A DNA stretch of 64,000 nucleotides from Sulfitobacter sp. SK012 (GTDB lineage Bacteria; Pseudomonadota; Alphaproteobacteria; Rhodobacterales; Rhodobacteraceae), in contig NZ_CP025804.1 in the NCBI RefSeq assembly GCF_003352085.1, positions 2,604,001 to 2,668,000 of the forward strand, given 5' to 3'. A model generated the notes under the pieces. It had not been told where the DNA came from. It saw only the letters and a list, made by a program, of their open reading frames with translations, and did no database searches. The translations under genes were made by a program, and so were the position numbers. Each line of letters begins with the position of its first letter. The stretch's first letter is position 1. This document shows, in pieces, positions 1 through 7,896 of the stretch.

Positions 1-1
1 A

Positions 2-547
2 CCCGGCGATCCGGACAAGGGCGGCCTGCCCATGGAGGAATACGCCCGCCGTCAGGGTCTATTTCGTGACGCAGAAATCGCGGCCCTGCAAGAGACCGCC
101 CATTTCACCCAACGCGCACAGTCACTTTATGGCTATCCACATTTCATCTGCGATACGGGCGGATCGATTTGTGAGTGGATCACACCGGGGGATGATGCCG
201 ACCCGCTTTTGGCAGAGTTGGCAAAAAATGCACTTCTGATTTGGATCGAAGGGTCAGATGATCACACCCAAGAGCTGATCCGCCGCTTTGACCGTGCCCC
301 AAAACCGATGGCCTACCAGCCCGCCTTTTTGGCCGATGCATGGGCGGAATACTTGATTGAAAACAACGTGGCAGAAGACAAAGTTGATCCAGATGCATTT
401 GTGCGCTGGACCTTCGCACGAGCGCTGGCGCACCGCCAACCACGCTACGCAGACCTTGCGCGCCACGGCATTACCGTCACCGCGGATGAAGTGGCCGGCT
501 TGACCTGCGAGGATGACTTTACCGCCCTTGTCTCAAGCAAACTTTAG
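2..547 (+). CDS. Conserved Rhodobacterales ATPase, 3' part only
   Basis: The reading frame is open from the left window edge. Residues before the first internal Met (PGDPDKGGLP) continue the same frame, so the gene starts outside the window and about 181 residues are seen. The visible part resembles the C-terminal half of a conserved P-loop protein of Rhodobacterales that I recognise only as 'ATPase'. Typical segments are CDTGGSICEW and a region on HTQELIRRF-type helices followed by APKPMAYQPAF. The nucleotide-binding loop would lie upstream and cannot be checked here. It is followed by 98 bases of leader and then the metA-like gene on the same strand. The substrate and role are unknown. Confidence 0.75.
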   Translation, partial: PGDPDKGGLPMEEYARRQGLFRDAEIAALQETAHFTQRAQSLYGYPHFICDTGGSICEWITPGDDADPLLAELAKNALLIWIEGSDDHTQELIRRFDRAPKPMAYQPAFLADAWAEYLIENNVAEDKVDPDAFVRWTFARALAHRQPRYADLARHGITVTADEVAGLTCEDDFTALVSSKL

Positions 548-645
548 GGCGCACGCAGCCGTGAAGCTGCGGGTCTTGAGCGATCCCACCCAAACCGCTA
601 TTTGAAACGCCATCCCTCACGACCCAGTAGGAGCCGACCCAAACC

Positions 646-1563
646 ATGCCGATCAAGATTCCAGCCACCCTGCCCGCTTTTGACGTGCTCACCCGTGAAG
701 GCGTGATGGTGTTGGATGAAGATATGGCACACCGGCAGGACATTCGGCCCCTACGGATCGCGCTCTTGAACCTGATGCCCAAGAAAATTCAGACGGAAAA
801 CCAATTTGCCCGTTTGATCGGTGCCACGCCTCTGCAAATCGAGCTGAGCTTGCTGCGGATGTCTGACCACCAGACCCGCAACACAACCGCAGCCCACATG
901 GAGAGCTTTTATCAACCGTTTGAGGCCATTGAGAGCCAGAAATTTGACGGGCTGATCATCACAGGCGCACCGATTGAACATTTGGCTTTTCCGGACGTGA
1001 CCTATTGGGATGAATTGCGCCGGATCATGGACTGGACCCAGACCAATGTGCACTCGACTTTTGGTGTTTGCTGGGGCGGCATGGCAATGATCAATCACTT
1101 TCACGGAGTCGACAAACATATGTTGGCCGAAAAGGCTTTTGGCTGTTTTCGGCACCAAAACTTGGCACCCGCTTCGCCGTATTTGCGCGGGTTTTCAGAT
1201 GATTGCGTGATCCCAGTGTCGCGCTGGACCGAAATGAAGCAAGCCGAAGTTGACGCGGCCCCAGGCCTTACCACATTGCTGGGAAGCGAAGATGCAGGGC
1301 CATGCTTGGTTGAGGATGCCGATCACCGTGCACTCTATATTTTCAACCACTTTGAATACGACCGCGACACGCTGAAACAAGAATACGACCGTGACGTGGC
1401 CTCTGGCACGGCGATTAATGTGCCGGTGAACTACTACCCCGGTGATGATCCGAGCAAACCGCCGTTAAATCGTTGGCGCAGCCACGCGCATTTGCTTTAT
1501 GGCAACTGGATCAACGAAATCTATCAATCCACGTCCTACGATCTTCAAGACATTGGCGCGTAA
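646..1563 (+). CDS. metA: Homoserine O-acyltransferase, MetA family (probably acetyl-CoA specific)
   Basis: MetA-family enzyme of 305 residues that acylates the homoserine hydroxyl in the first committed step of methionine synthesis. The class I glutamine-amidotransferase-like fold is evident: the catalytic Cys142 lies in GVCWGG, and His235 with Glu237 lie in FNHFEYD. Residue 111 is Glu, in [10 protein letters not shown]. In this family Glu at position 111 is associated with acetyl-CoA and Gly with succinyl-CoA, so the product is probably O-acetylhomoserine, even though many databases would label it succinyltransferase. The start is the ATG after a GGAGCC-type ribosome site. The leader of 98 bases holds a 6-bp hairpin at 554-571 but no riboswitch I recognise. 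Confidence 0.95.
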   Translation: MPIKIPATLPAFDVLTREGVMVLDEDMAHRQDIRPLRIALLNLMPKKIQTENQFARLIGATPLQIELSLLRMSDHQTRNTTAAHMESFYQPFEAIESQKFDGLIITGAPIEHLAFPDVTYWDELRRIMDWTQTNVHSTFGVCWGGMAMINHFHGVDKHMLAEKAFGCFRHQNLAPASPYLRGFSDDCVIPVSRWTEMKQAEVDAAPGLTTLLGSEDAGPCLVEDADHRALYIFNHFEYDRDTLKQEYDRDVASGTAINVPVNYYPGDDPSKPPLNRWRSHAHLLYGNWINEIYQSTSYDLQDIGA

Positions 1564-1567
1564 GACT

Positions 1568-2524
1568 TTGATACTACTTGCCCTTACTGTGGTAATAATC
1601 TTGGTGGTGCAGGTTTCAGCCACGCTTCGCGAACGCGCTGCCAACAGGGCTTATCCTCCCGTTGGCCAGATTGTTGAAGTCGACGGTACGCCGTTGCATG
1701 TGCTTATCCAAGGCAGCGGACCTGATCTGGTGTTGATCCACGGGGCCAGCGGCAACCTGCGAGATTTCACTCTAGATTTCGCTGATCGCCTGAGTGATCG
1801 TTACCGTGTCATCATGTTGGACCGTCCCGGCCTTGGCGCGACAGCGCGGTTGCCGGGATACGCCGGCGCTTGGACCGCCAGTTCCGAGAGCCCGCAAGAA
1901 CAAGCCATCTTTTTGCAAAAAGCCGCCGATATCGTCGGTGTGCAGACCCCAATTGTTATGGGCCATTCTTATGGTGGTGCCGTCGCCCTCGCATGGGCGC
2001 TTGAACGGCCCGACGAAACCGCCGGACTTGTGCTGGTATCGGCGGTATCGAACCCTTGGCCCGGCAATCTTGGCTGGCTCTATACCGTGAATGGCTCAGC
2101 CGCAGGTGGTGCATTGGTTGTTCCGCTCATAACCGCATTTGTGCCCAACAGCCTTGTAGACAGCAATTTAGCTGCGATTTTCGCGCCGCAGGACGCCCCC
2201 GAAGGTTATGCTAATCATATCGGACCGGGCCTCACACTGCGCCGCAGCTCAATGCGAGCGAATGCGCAGCAGGTAAACTCACTGCGCCCTCACATCGTCG
2301 ATATATCACAGGAATATAGCGCGTTAGAGATGCCTGTTGAGATCGTGCACGGCACTGCAGATACCATTGTGCCGATGGAAATCCACTCAGTTCCTCTATC
2401 TCAGCAGATTGTTGGTGCCGTCCTGACAAAGCTTGAGGGCATCGGCCACATGCCCCATCATGTCGTGCCTGATGCCGTGGTGGATGCCATTGACCGCGCG
2501 GCGACACGCGCGGGTTTGCGTTAA
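1568..2524 (+). CDS. Alpha/beta hydrolase, membrane anchored
   Basis: Alpha/beta-hydrolase fold protein. It has an oxyanion-hole motif HGASGN, a nucleophile elbow GHSYGG with Ser near residue 134, an acid in GTADTIVP and a late His in GIGHMPHH, so the triad is complete. The N-terminus is one hydrophobic helix (LILLALTVVIILVVQV), suggesting a membrane anchor or an uncleaved signal. The start is uncertain. An ATG at 1499 would overlap metA by 65 bases with no ribosome site. I prefer the TTG at 1568, just after the metA stop, because it places the hydrophobic helix at the very N-terminus. The substrate cannot be inferred; esterases and haloperoxidase-like enzymes look like this. Confidence 0.85.
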   Translation: MILLALTVVIILVVQVSATLRERAANRAYPPVGQIVEVDGTPLHVLIQGSGPDLVLIHGASGNLRDFTLDFADRLSDRYRVIMLDRPGLGATARLPGYAGAWTASSESPQEQAIFLQKAADIVGVQTPIVMGHSYGGAVALAWALERPDETAGLVLVSAVSNPWPGNLGWLYTVNGSAAGGALVVPLITAFVPNSLVDSNLAAIFAPQDAPEGYANHIGPGLTLRRSSMRANAQQVNSLRPHIVDISQEYSALEMPVEIVHGTADTIVPMEIHSVPLSQQIVGAVLTKLEGIGHMPHHVVPDAVVDAIDRAATRAGLR

Positions 2525-2572
2525 TCGCATTAACATCCCATATTGAATAGAAATAATCAGCCGGAGGCCGTG

Positions 2573-3442
2573 ATGGACCTGCCCTTTGACGGCGCAATCA
2601 GTGCCTTCTTCAAGAACGAGGCCCCTAAAGATATCCGTGCTGCGATCAAGCACGCCAAAAAGCGTGACATTTTATCGCCAAGCTATCCACATTCAGAACG
2701 ACTTTCCTCCAAAATTTACGACAAGGAAATGGCCCAACTGCAGATCGAGTTGGTCAAATTACAGGCATGGGTCCGCGAAACGGGCACCCGCATTGCCATG
2801 GTATTTGAGGGACGCGATGCTGCTGGTAAAGGCGGCACAATCGGGCGCTTTCGGGCAAACCTTAATCCGCGTGCCGCACGTGTGGTGGCCTTGGACAAAC
2901 CCTCTGACCAAGAACGCGGTGAATGGTACTTTCAGCGGTATATCAAACACTTGCCAACCGATGGTGATATGGTTTTCTTTGACAGATCTTGGTATAATCG
3001 CGGCGTTGTCGAGCCTGTATTTGAATTTTGCACGCCTGAGCAGACTGAGCATTTCTTTAAACAGGTGAGCCCGTTTGAGGAGATGTTGGTTGAGGATGGC
3101 GTGCATGTCTTTAAGTTTTGGCTGAACGTCTGTCAGCCTGAACAACTGCGCCGGATGCTGGCACGCGAAAGCGATCCGCTCAAGCAATGGAAACTCAGCT
3201 CTATCGACGTGCAGGGCCTGTCGAAATGGCAAGCTTACACCAACGCGATCCAAGAAACCCTAGAGCGAACACATACCGACATTGCCCCTTGGACGGTGGT
3301 GCGGTCCGACGACAAACGACGCGCGCGGCTGAATACGATCCGCACGGTGCTTCATACCTTTGACTATGATCTCAAAAACGTCCGCGCCATCGGCGAAGTT
3401 GAAACGCAGATCTGCGGGGGTCCGGACGTCTGGGATGCCTAA
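2573..3442 (+). CDS. ppk2: Polyphosphate kinase 2
   Basis: PPK2-family kinase that transfers phosphate between polyphosphate and nucleotides. It has a Walker A motif in FEGRDAAGKGGTIGRF, a lid region with EPVFEF, and the Walker B region MVFFDRSWYNR. The length of about 289 residues fits the single-domain class. The ATG at 2573 follows GGAGG at 2563-2567; an upstream in-frame start at 2543 lies before this ribosome site and is unlikely. The last 8 bases overlap the TetR regulator, so the two are probably co-expressed. The preferred nucleotide (ADP or GDP) and the subclass cannot be settled by eye. Confidence 0.93.
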   Translation: MDLPFDGAISAFFKNEAPKDIRAAIKHAKKRDILSPSYPHSERLSSKIYDKEMAQLQIELVKLQAWVRETGTRIAMVFEGRDAAGKGGTIGRFRANLNPRAARVVALDKPSDQERGEWYFQRYIKHLPTDGDMVFFDRSWYNRGVVEPVFEFCTPEQTEHFFKQVSPFEEMLVEDGVHVFKFWLNVCQPEQLRRMLARESDPLKQWKLSSIDVQGLSKWQAYTNAIQETLERTHTDIAPWTVVRSDDKRRARLNTIRTVLHTFDYDLKNVRAIGEVETQICGGPDVWDA

Positions 3443-4052
3443 ACGCGGATATCATCACGGCAATCTACGCCAAGCACTGGTCGACGCTGCCCTCGAGCTG
3501 ATTGAGCAGAAGGGCCCAATGGGCTTTACCCTGTCAGAGGCCGCCAAGCAGGCAGGCGTGACCCCTGCGGCTGTTTACCGTCACTTTGAGGGGCGCGATG
3601 ACCTGATCGCCGAAGCTGCCTTGCAGGGATACGAAATATTCGCGGACTTGATGGATTACGCCTATGCGTCGGGCCAACCCTCAGCGCTCAAAGCTTTTGA
3701 GGCAACGGGGCGCGCTTATCTTGCCTTCGCGCGCAAACATCCCGGCCATTACATCGCCATGTTCGAAAGTGGTATCTCCATTAACCGCAGTGCCGCTCTT
3801 GCGACGGTGGCCAATCGTGCCAATGGGGTGTTGGAGAAAGCTGCAAGCGACCTCAGCCAACATATCCCGGAGGACAAACGCCCCCCGGCCTCGATGTTTT
3901 CTGCGCATATCTGGGCCATGAGCCACGGCGTTGTAGAGCTTTTTGCACGGAATTCGCCCGGTCGTGCGTCGCCCTTCCCGCCTGAGGACCTGCTGGAAAG
4001 TGGAATTGGTATCTACTTACGTGGGCTTGGGCTGATTTCACCAGACGAGTGA
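3435..4052 (+). CDS. TetR/AcrR family transcriptional regulator
   Basis: 205-residue one-component regulator. The N-terminal helix-turn-helix (about residues 8-55) carries the TetR signature: GFTLSEAAKQAGVTPAAVYRHFEGRDDLI. It is followed by a helical ligand domain of the WHG type. The ATG at 3435 lies inside the end of ppk2 (8-base overlap), so translation is probably coupled. A longer in-frame reading from 3360 runs inside ppk2 and was discarded, because homologous proteins begin near PKRGYHHGNLR. The ligand and targets are unknown; coupling to ppk2 makes that gene a candidate target. Confidence 0.9.
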   Translation: MPKRGYHHGNLRQALVDAALELIEQKGPMGFTLSEAAKQAGVTPAAVYRHFEGRDDLIAEAALQGYEIFADLMDYAYASGQPSALKAFEATGRAYLAFARKHPGHYIAMFESGISINRSAALATVANRANGVLEKAASDLSQHIPEDKRPPASMFSAHIWAMSHGVVELFARNSPGRASPFPPEDLLESGIGIYLRGLGLISPDE

Positions 4053-4121
4053 ACATCCCAGCTTGTTGGTCTGCGAGGCCGGGTTTATGCTCCCCACAAT
4101 CGATCATTCAGAGGTGCAAAC

Positions 4122-4868
4122 GTGGCCAATATATTCTCCAATGCGACGATCACCCGAAAAGACCGGCTTCGTGATCTAAAGGCCCGGGAGCCGGGATATT
4201 TCGATCTTGAATTCATCAAGGTGCTGGACCCTGAGGACCGCAGCACCTGCATCGATCTGTTGGATCGCTCAAAGTCGCAACTGCGCCAGGATATTTTTGG
4301 GCTCGTACAATCAAAGTTCAAGAAAAACGGCTATTTTCTGGAATTCGGAGCCACTGACGGGGTCGAGTTGAACAACACTTGGTTGATGGAAAATGACTTC
4401 GGCTGGAGCGGAATTTTGGCTGAACCAGCGCGCGGTTGGCAGGATGATCTACGCGCCAATCGAACCTGCACAATCGACAGTCGCTGTGTCTGGAAAGCCA
4501 GCGGCGAAACGCTTCAATTCACCGAAGCGCCAAGAGGCGAGAATTCGGCAATTAGCAGCTTTGTTGGCAAACGGCGCAGGACGCTGGGAACCGAGTATGA
4601 TGTCACTACGATTTCACTGAATGATCTGTTGGCGGAGCACGGTGCGCCTAGCCACATTGATTTCGCCTCAATCGATACCGAAGGCAGTGAATTCGATATC
4701 CTTGATGCGTTTGATTTTGACCGTTGGTCGTTTGGTGTGATGTGCATTGAGCATAATTACGCGCCGCAGCGTGAGAAATTGCACAGTTTGCTGACGTCCA
4801 AGGGGTACCAGCGCGTTCATGAGCATGTCTCACGGTTTGACGATTGGTACATCGCCCCCGCCAAATGA
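4122..4868 (+). CDS. FkbM-family methyltransferase
   Basis: SAM-dependent methyltransferase of the FkbM type, 248 residues. The glycine-rich SAM site is YFLEFGATDGVELNNT (about residue 70), the second motif is SIDTEGSEFDIL, and a late motif is CIEHNY, all typical of FkbM proteins that O-methylate sugars or other small glycans. No signal peptide is visible. It stands alone between the TetR gene and a hairpin terminator, and it faces the RTX gene convergently. The methyl acceptor is unknown; surface polysaccharide is a family-based guess. Confidence 0.87.
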   Translation: MANIFSNATITRKDRLRDLKAREPGYFDLEFIKVLDPEDRSTCIDLLDRSKSQLRQDIFGLVQSKFKKNGYFLEFGATDGVELNNTWLMENDFGWSGILAEPARGWQDDLRANRTCTIDSRCVWKASGETLQFTEAPRGENSAISSFVGKRRRTLGTEYDVTTISLNDLLAEHGAPSHIDFASIDTEGSEFDILDAFDFDRWSFGVMCIEHNYAPQREKLHSLLTSKGYQRVHEHVSRFDDWYIAPAK

Positions 4869-4869
4869 A

Positions 4870-4899
4870 AAAGGCCGCCCCGGCTAAGGAGCGGCCTTT
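4870..4899 (+). terminator. Hairpin terminator after the FkbM gene, probably bidirectional
   Basis: A perfect 9-bp stem AAAGGCCGC/GCGGCCTTT with a 12-base loop begins two bases after the stop codon. The run of A before and T after the stem allows it to act on both strands, serving this gene and the convergent RTX gene that ends at 4923. Confidence 0.85.
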
Positions 4900-4922
4900 A
4901 AACTGTTTGTCCAATCGGGCGA

Positions 4923-6611
4923 TCAGAAGATGTAGAAATCCTCACTCGATTGCAATTCTGCAAGCGTTACGCCGTTGAACCTAATTGAGTTACCCTGCTG
5001 GTCAGTGATGAAAACGGTGCCGTTCACTTCGCGCAGGTGTGTATCAATCAAATCATCGAAATCAGTGATCCGACTTACGTTACGCAGATCAATACGGTCG
5101 GATGAACCCGGTGTAATTTCAAAGTCTTGAATGCTGTCGATACCCCATCCGTCCACGAAAAAGAACGTATCACGTCCAGTGCCGCCACGCAGGACATCGT
5201 CACCGTCTCCGCCATTCAACAGGTCATTGCTGCCTTCGCCGCTCAGGGTGTCGTCCCCATCGGTGCCAAACAGGCGGTCGTTGCCAAAGCCGCCATTCAA
5301 ACGGTCGTTATCAGAGCCGCCATTCAGCAGGTCATCATCACCACCGCCGACAACCCGGTCCCGGCCAACACCGCCATAAAGCGTGTCGTTGCCAAAGCCA
5401 CCGTTGACTGTGTCCATGCCGGCATCACCGCGGATTGTATCCTCGCCGAATTGCCCAAAGAGCGAGTCATTGCCCAAGCCACCGATCATGCTGTCTTCGC
5501 CGCGACCGGCCAGCGAAAGATCATCACCATCGCCGCCATTGATCAAATCATCGCCGTTATCGCCGTAAATCTCGTCATTGTCGTTATTGCCTTGCAGCGT
5601 GTCATTGCCACCACCGCCATATAGTGTGTCATCGCCTGTGCCGCCGTCAATCGAGTCGGCACCGCCCACTACATTGCTGGTCGTCGACACGGCATCGCCG
5701 TAAATCTCGTCATCACCGGCACGGCCAAAGATAATGTCATCGCCGCCAAAAACGTCATCCGCGGCACTTACGATTTGTGCGTCACCGAAAATAATGTCTC
5801 TTGCATCGCTGCCTGTCAGCGTGTCATCGCCGCCCTGAATGGTGCTCCCGCCCGTGGTTTGGAAAACATCGCCGAAAATCTCGTTCACGCCAGTGGTCGA
5901 AGACACAGTTGAGATATTAATAACGTCATTGCCACCATTTACGACGGCGTTCGTCACGAAATAGGCATCGCCCGAAACAGATACATATTGGTCCTGTGAC
6001 CAATCACCGATAAACGTGATGCTATCGGCACCACCGTTCAACGTAGCGTTTTCAATTTGGTTAACATCTCCGTCGACGACATCTGCGGTCACCGTGAATG
6101 TGTCATTGCCGCCCGTCAGCGTTCCTGAAGAGAGAATTCTCACATCGCCGATAAGCTCCGAGTTATCCGCACCAATTCCCGTAAACGTGTCATTGCCTGC
6201 AACACCAGAAGCGACACTATAGCCGTCACCCGAAATGCCGATTGCAGAAGTCGCGCTGTTGCGGATGGTGTCGTTGCCATCAAGAACTGCCTGCCAGAAG
6301 GCCTGTGTAGATGCTTCACCTGGACCGTACCTCAGTTCGTCGAAGCTAATCGAAACACCGGTTACAAAGATGTCGGAATACCCATTTTGAGCACCCAAAT
6401 CGAAGCGAAATGCGGTGAACGTACCCGCTGTTGGGACAACACTGCCGTTGACCGCAAGGCCTGTAGCATCGCCCAAAACGCGACTGCCGTCAGTTGTTCG
6501 CCAGAATAGACGATTCCCCGACGCAGCAAGGATGGGATTTGTGAAATCAGCCGCACCGGCGGGATAGATTGAATAACCACTGTCGGATTGTTGAAAATTA
6601 ACTACGGCCAT
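4923..6611 (-). CDS. RTX calcium-binding protein, type I secretion substrate
   Basis: 562-residue secreted protein with no N-terminal signal peptide. Residues of about 265-500 contain many nonapeptide RTX units of the form GGxGxDxLx, for example GGTGDDTLYGGGGNDTL, which fold as calcium-bound beta rolls. Residues 1-110 are an undefined domain; 110-265 hold looser GGNDT-type modules. The C-terminus ends in a serralysin-like tail with LAELQSSEDFYIF, a type I secretion signal of acidic then hydrophobic residues. The start ATG has a strong AGGAGG 7-8 bases upstream. No secretion ATPase or membrane fusion protein lies in the window. There is no recognisable enzymatic domain, so it may be an adhesin or surface protein. 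Confidence 0.88.
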   Translation of the reverse strand: MAVVNFQQSDSGYSIYPAGAADFTNPILAASGNRLFWRTTDGSRVLGDATGLAVNGSVVPTAGTFTAFRFDLGAQNGYSDIFVTGVSISFDELRYGPGEASTQAFWQAVLDGNDTIRNSATSAIGISGDGYSVASGVAGNDTFTGIGADNSELIGDVRILSSGTLTGGNDTFTVTADVVDGDVNQIENATLNGGADSITFIGDWSQDQYVSVSGDAYFVTNAVVNGGNDVINISTVSSTTGVNEIFGDVFQTTGGSTIQGGDDTLTGSDARDIIFGDAQIVSAADDVFGGDDIIFGRAGDDEIYGDAVSTTSNVVGGADSIDGGTGDDTLYGGGGNDTLQGNNDNDEIYGDNGDDLINGGDGDDLSLAGRGEDSMIGGLGNDSLFGQFGEDTIRGDAGMDTVNGGFGNDTLYGGVGRDRVVGGGDDDLLNGGSDNDRLNGGFGNDRLFGTDGDDTLSGEGSNDLLNGGDGDDVLRGGTGRDTFFFVDGWGIDSIQDFEITPGSSDRIDLRNVSRITDFDDLIDTHLREVNGTVFITDQQGNSIRFNGVTLAELQSSEDFYIF

Positions 6612-6726
6612 GGCAGGGCCTCCTATTTATATAAACACTTGATATGTAGCAACAAAGGCACCGCGAGCGGCGCTCTGGCAAATGCTAAACGCACCGATCA
6701 TATATGGCAACTTTTAATAAGTTAAA

Positions 6727-6757
6727 GGGTGGCCAGCCATTTATTGGCCAGCCACCC
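6727..6757 (-). terminator. Terminator of the rplM-rpsI operon
   Basis: On the minus strand GGGTGGCTGGCC pairs with GGCTGGCCACCC around the 7-base loop AATAAAT, with two G-U pairs in the RNA, followed by TTTAACTT. On the plus strand the same wobble positions become C-A mismatches. This supports termination of minus-strand transcripts coming from rpsI. Confidence 0.8.
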
Positions 6758-6781
6758 GTCATACGTGAAATGGTATAGAAA

Positions 6782-7276
6782 TTAGCGCTTAGAGAATTGG
6801 AAGCTCTTACGCGCCTTGGCCTTACCGTATTTCTTACGCTCAACCACACGGCTGTCGCGGGTCAGGAAGCCGGCGGCTTTCAGCGCACCGCGCAAGCTGG
6901 GATCATAAAGCTGCAGCGCTTTGGACACGCCGTGCTTAACCGCACCAGCTTGACCAGAGAGGCCGCCACCTTTGACCGTGGCAACCACGTCAAATTGGCC
7001 GTCGGTGCCTGTGATCGTGAAAGGCTGTGCCAAGATCATCTGCAAAACAGGGCGCGCAAAATATTCGTTCTGCGGCTTGCCGTTTACAGTGACCTTGCCG
7101 GAACCCGGCTTGATCCAGACGCGTGCGACGGCGTCTTTACGTTTGCCTGTGGCGTATGAACGGCCAAGGTCATCGCGAAGAGGTTCGCGCGGGGTCAATT
7201 CAACTTCTGGAGTTGCGGCAACGCCTGCAACTTCTGCGAGGTCTTCGAGTGTGTTGATTTCGTCAGCCATGCTCAT
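6782..7276 (-). CDS. rpsI: 30S ribosomal protein S9
   Basis: Small-subunit protein S9, 164 residues, longer than the usual 130 because of an acidic N-terminal extension of about 35 residues seen in many alphaproteobacteria. The core starts at [18 protein letters not shown] and ends in the tRNA-contacting basic tail [11 protein letters not shown]. Its ATG overlaps the rplM stop by four bases (ATGA), so the two are translationally coupled. It is followed by a terminator hairpin. Confidence 0.98.
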   Translation of the reverse strand: MSMADEINTLEDLAEVAGVAATPEVELTPREPLRDDLGRSYATGKRKDAVARVWIKPGSGKVTVNGKPQNEYFARPVLQMILAQPFTITGTDGQFDVVATVKGGGLSGQAGAVKHGVSKALQLYDPSLRGALKAAGFLTRDSRVVERKKYGKAKARKSFQFSKR

Positions 7277-7734
7277 GCACTCCGCGTGTTTTTGGCGTTC
7301 ATGGATTTTACATCCAGAACTTCGGGCTCTTGTGCCTCATGGGGGTGATCTGCGCCTGCATAGACGCGCAGGTTGGTCATGATCTGACGGCTCAGGCGGT
7401 TGCCAGGCAACATGCGCTTGACCGCTTGGGTCACGATACGCTCAGGGTGCGCGCCTTCAAGGATCTGTGCCTTGGTCCGCTCTTTGATCCCGCCGGGATG
7501 GCCCGTGTGCCAGTAGAAGTTTTCTTCGCGCTTCTTGCCGGTCATCTGAATTTTCTCGGCATTGATTACGATGACGTTGTCGCCGCAATCCATATGAGGT
7601 GTGAAAGACGGCTTATGCTTGCCGCGCAGCCGCGTGGCGATGATCGAAGCAAGACGGCCCAGCACGACGCCTTCAGCGTCGACGATGATCCATTTCTTGT
7701 CGATATCTGCCGGTGTTGCAGAGTAGGTTTTCAT
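7273..7734 (-). CDS. rplM: 50S ribosomal protein L13
   Basis: Large-subunit protein L13, 153 residues, full length. Diagnostic stretches include [34 protein letters not shown] and [12 protein letters not shown] chose the ATG at 7734 (MKTYSAT), which matches the normal L13 N-terminus; an in-frame extension to 7779 is not needed. It is the first gene of the rplM-rpsI operon, and a clear promoter lies 66 bases upstream. Confidence 0.98.
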   Translation of the reverse strand: MKTYSATPADIDKKWIIVDAEGVVLGRLASIIATRLRGKHKPSFTPHMDCGDNVIVINAEKIQMTGKKREENFYWHTGHPGGIKERTKAQILEGAHPERIVTQAVKRMLPGNRLSRQIMTNLRVYAGADHPHEAQEPEVLDVKSMNAKNTRSA

Positions 7735-7799
7735 GGACGGTATTCCCGTTAAATTAGTCATAAGTTGATCGCAGACCAACGCCCGCGTCTGATGAGCGG

Positions 7800-7827
7800 G
7801 TTATAAACCAGCGCCACACCGCGTCAA
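7800..7827 (-). promoter_or_regulatory. Sigma-70 type promoter of rplM-rpsI
   Basis: Minus-strand TTGACG (7822-7827) and TATAAC (7800-7805) are separated by 16 bases, close to the housekeeping consensus and well placed for the ribosomal protein operon that starts at 7734. Confidence 0.75.
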
Positions 7828-7896
7828 GCGTCACCCTCTGATAAAAAACATTCAAAAACATAGGCTTACAAATAAGGTATTATGTTACCCCAATTC

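Noticed and set aside
548..645. Possible SAM-type riboswitch upstream of metA
   Set aside because: A 6-bp hairpin (554-571) and a weaker GGGTC/GATCC(C) pairing are visible, but the conserved SAM-II core and other SAM-binding signatures I know are absent.
5127..5624. Long open frame on the plus strand opposite the first RTX gene (165 codons)
   Set aside because: RTX coding repeats (GGxGxDxLx) give low-complexity antisense frames free of stops. The translated product is a repetitive Ala/Val/Ile-rich string with no ribosome site. The same explanation covers several antisense frames opposite the RTX-Hint gene.
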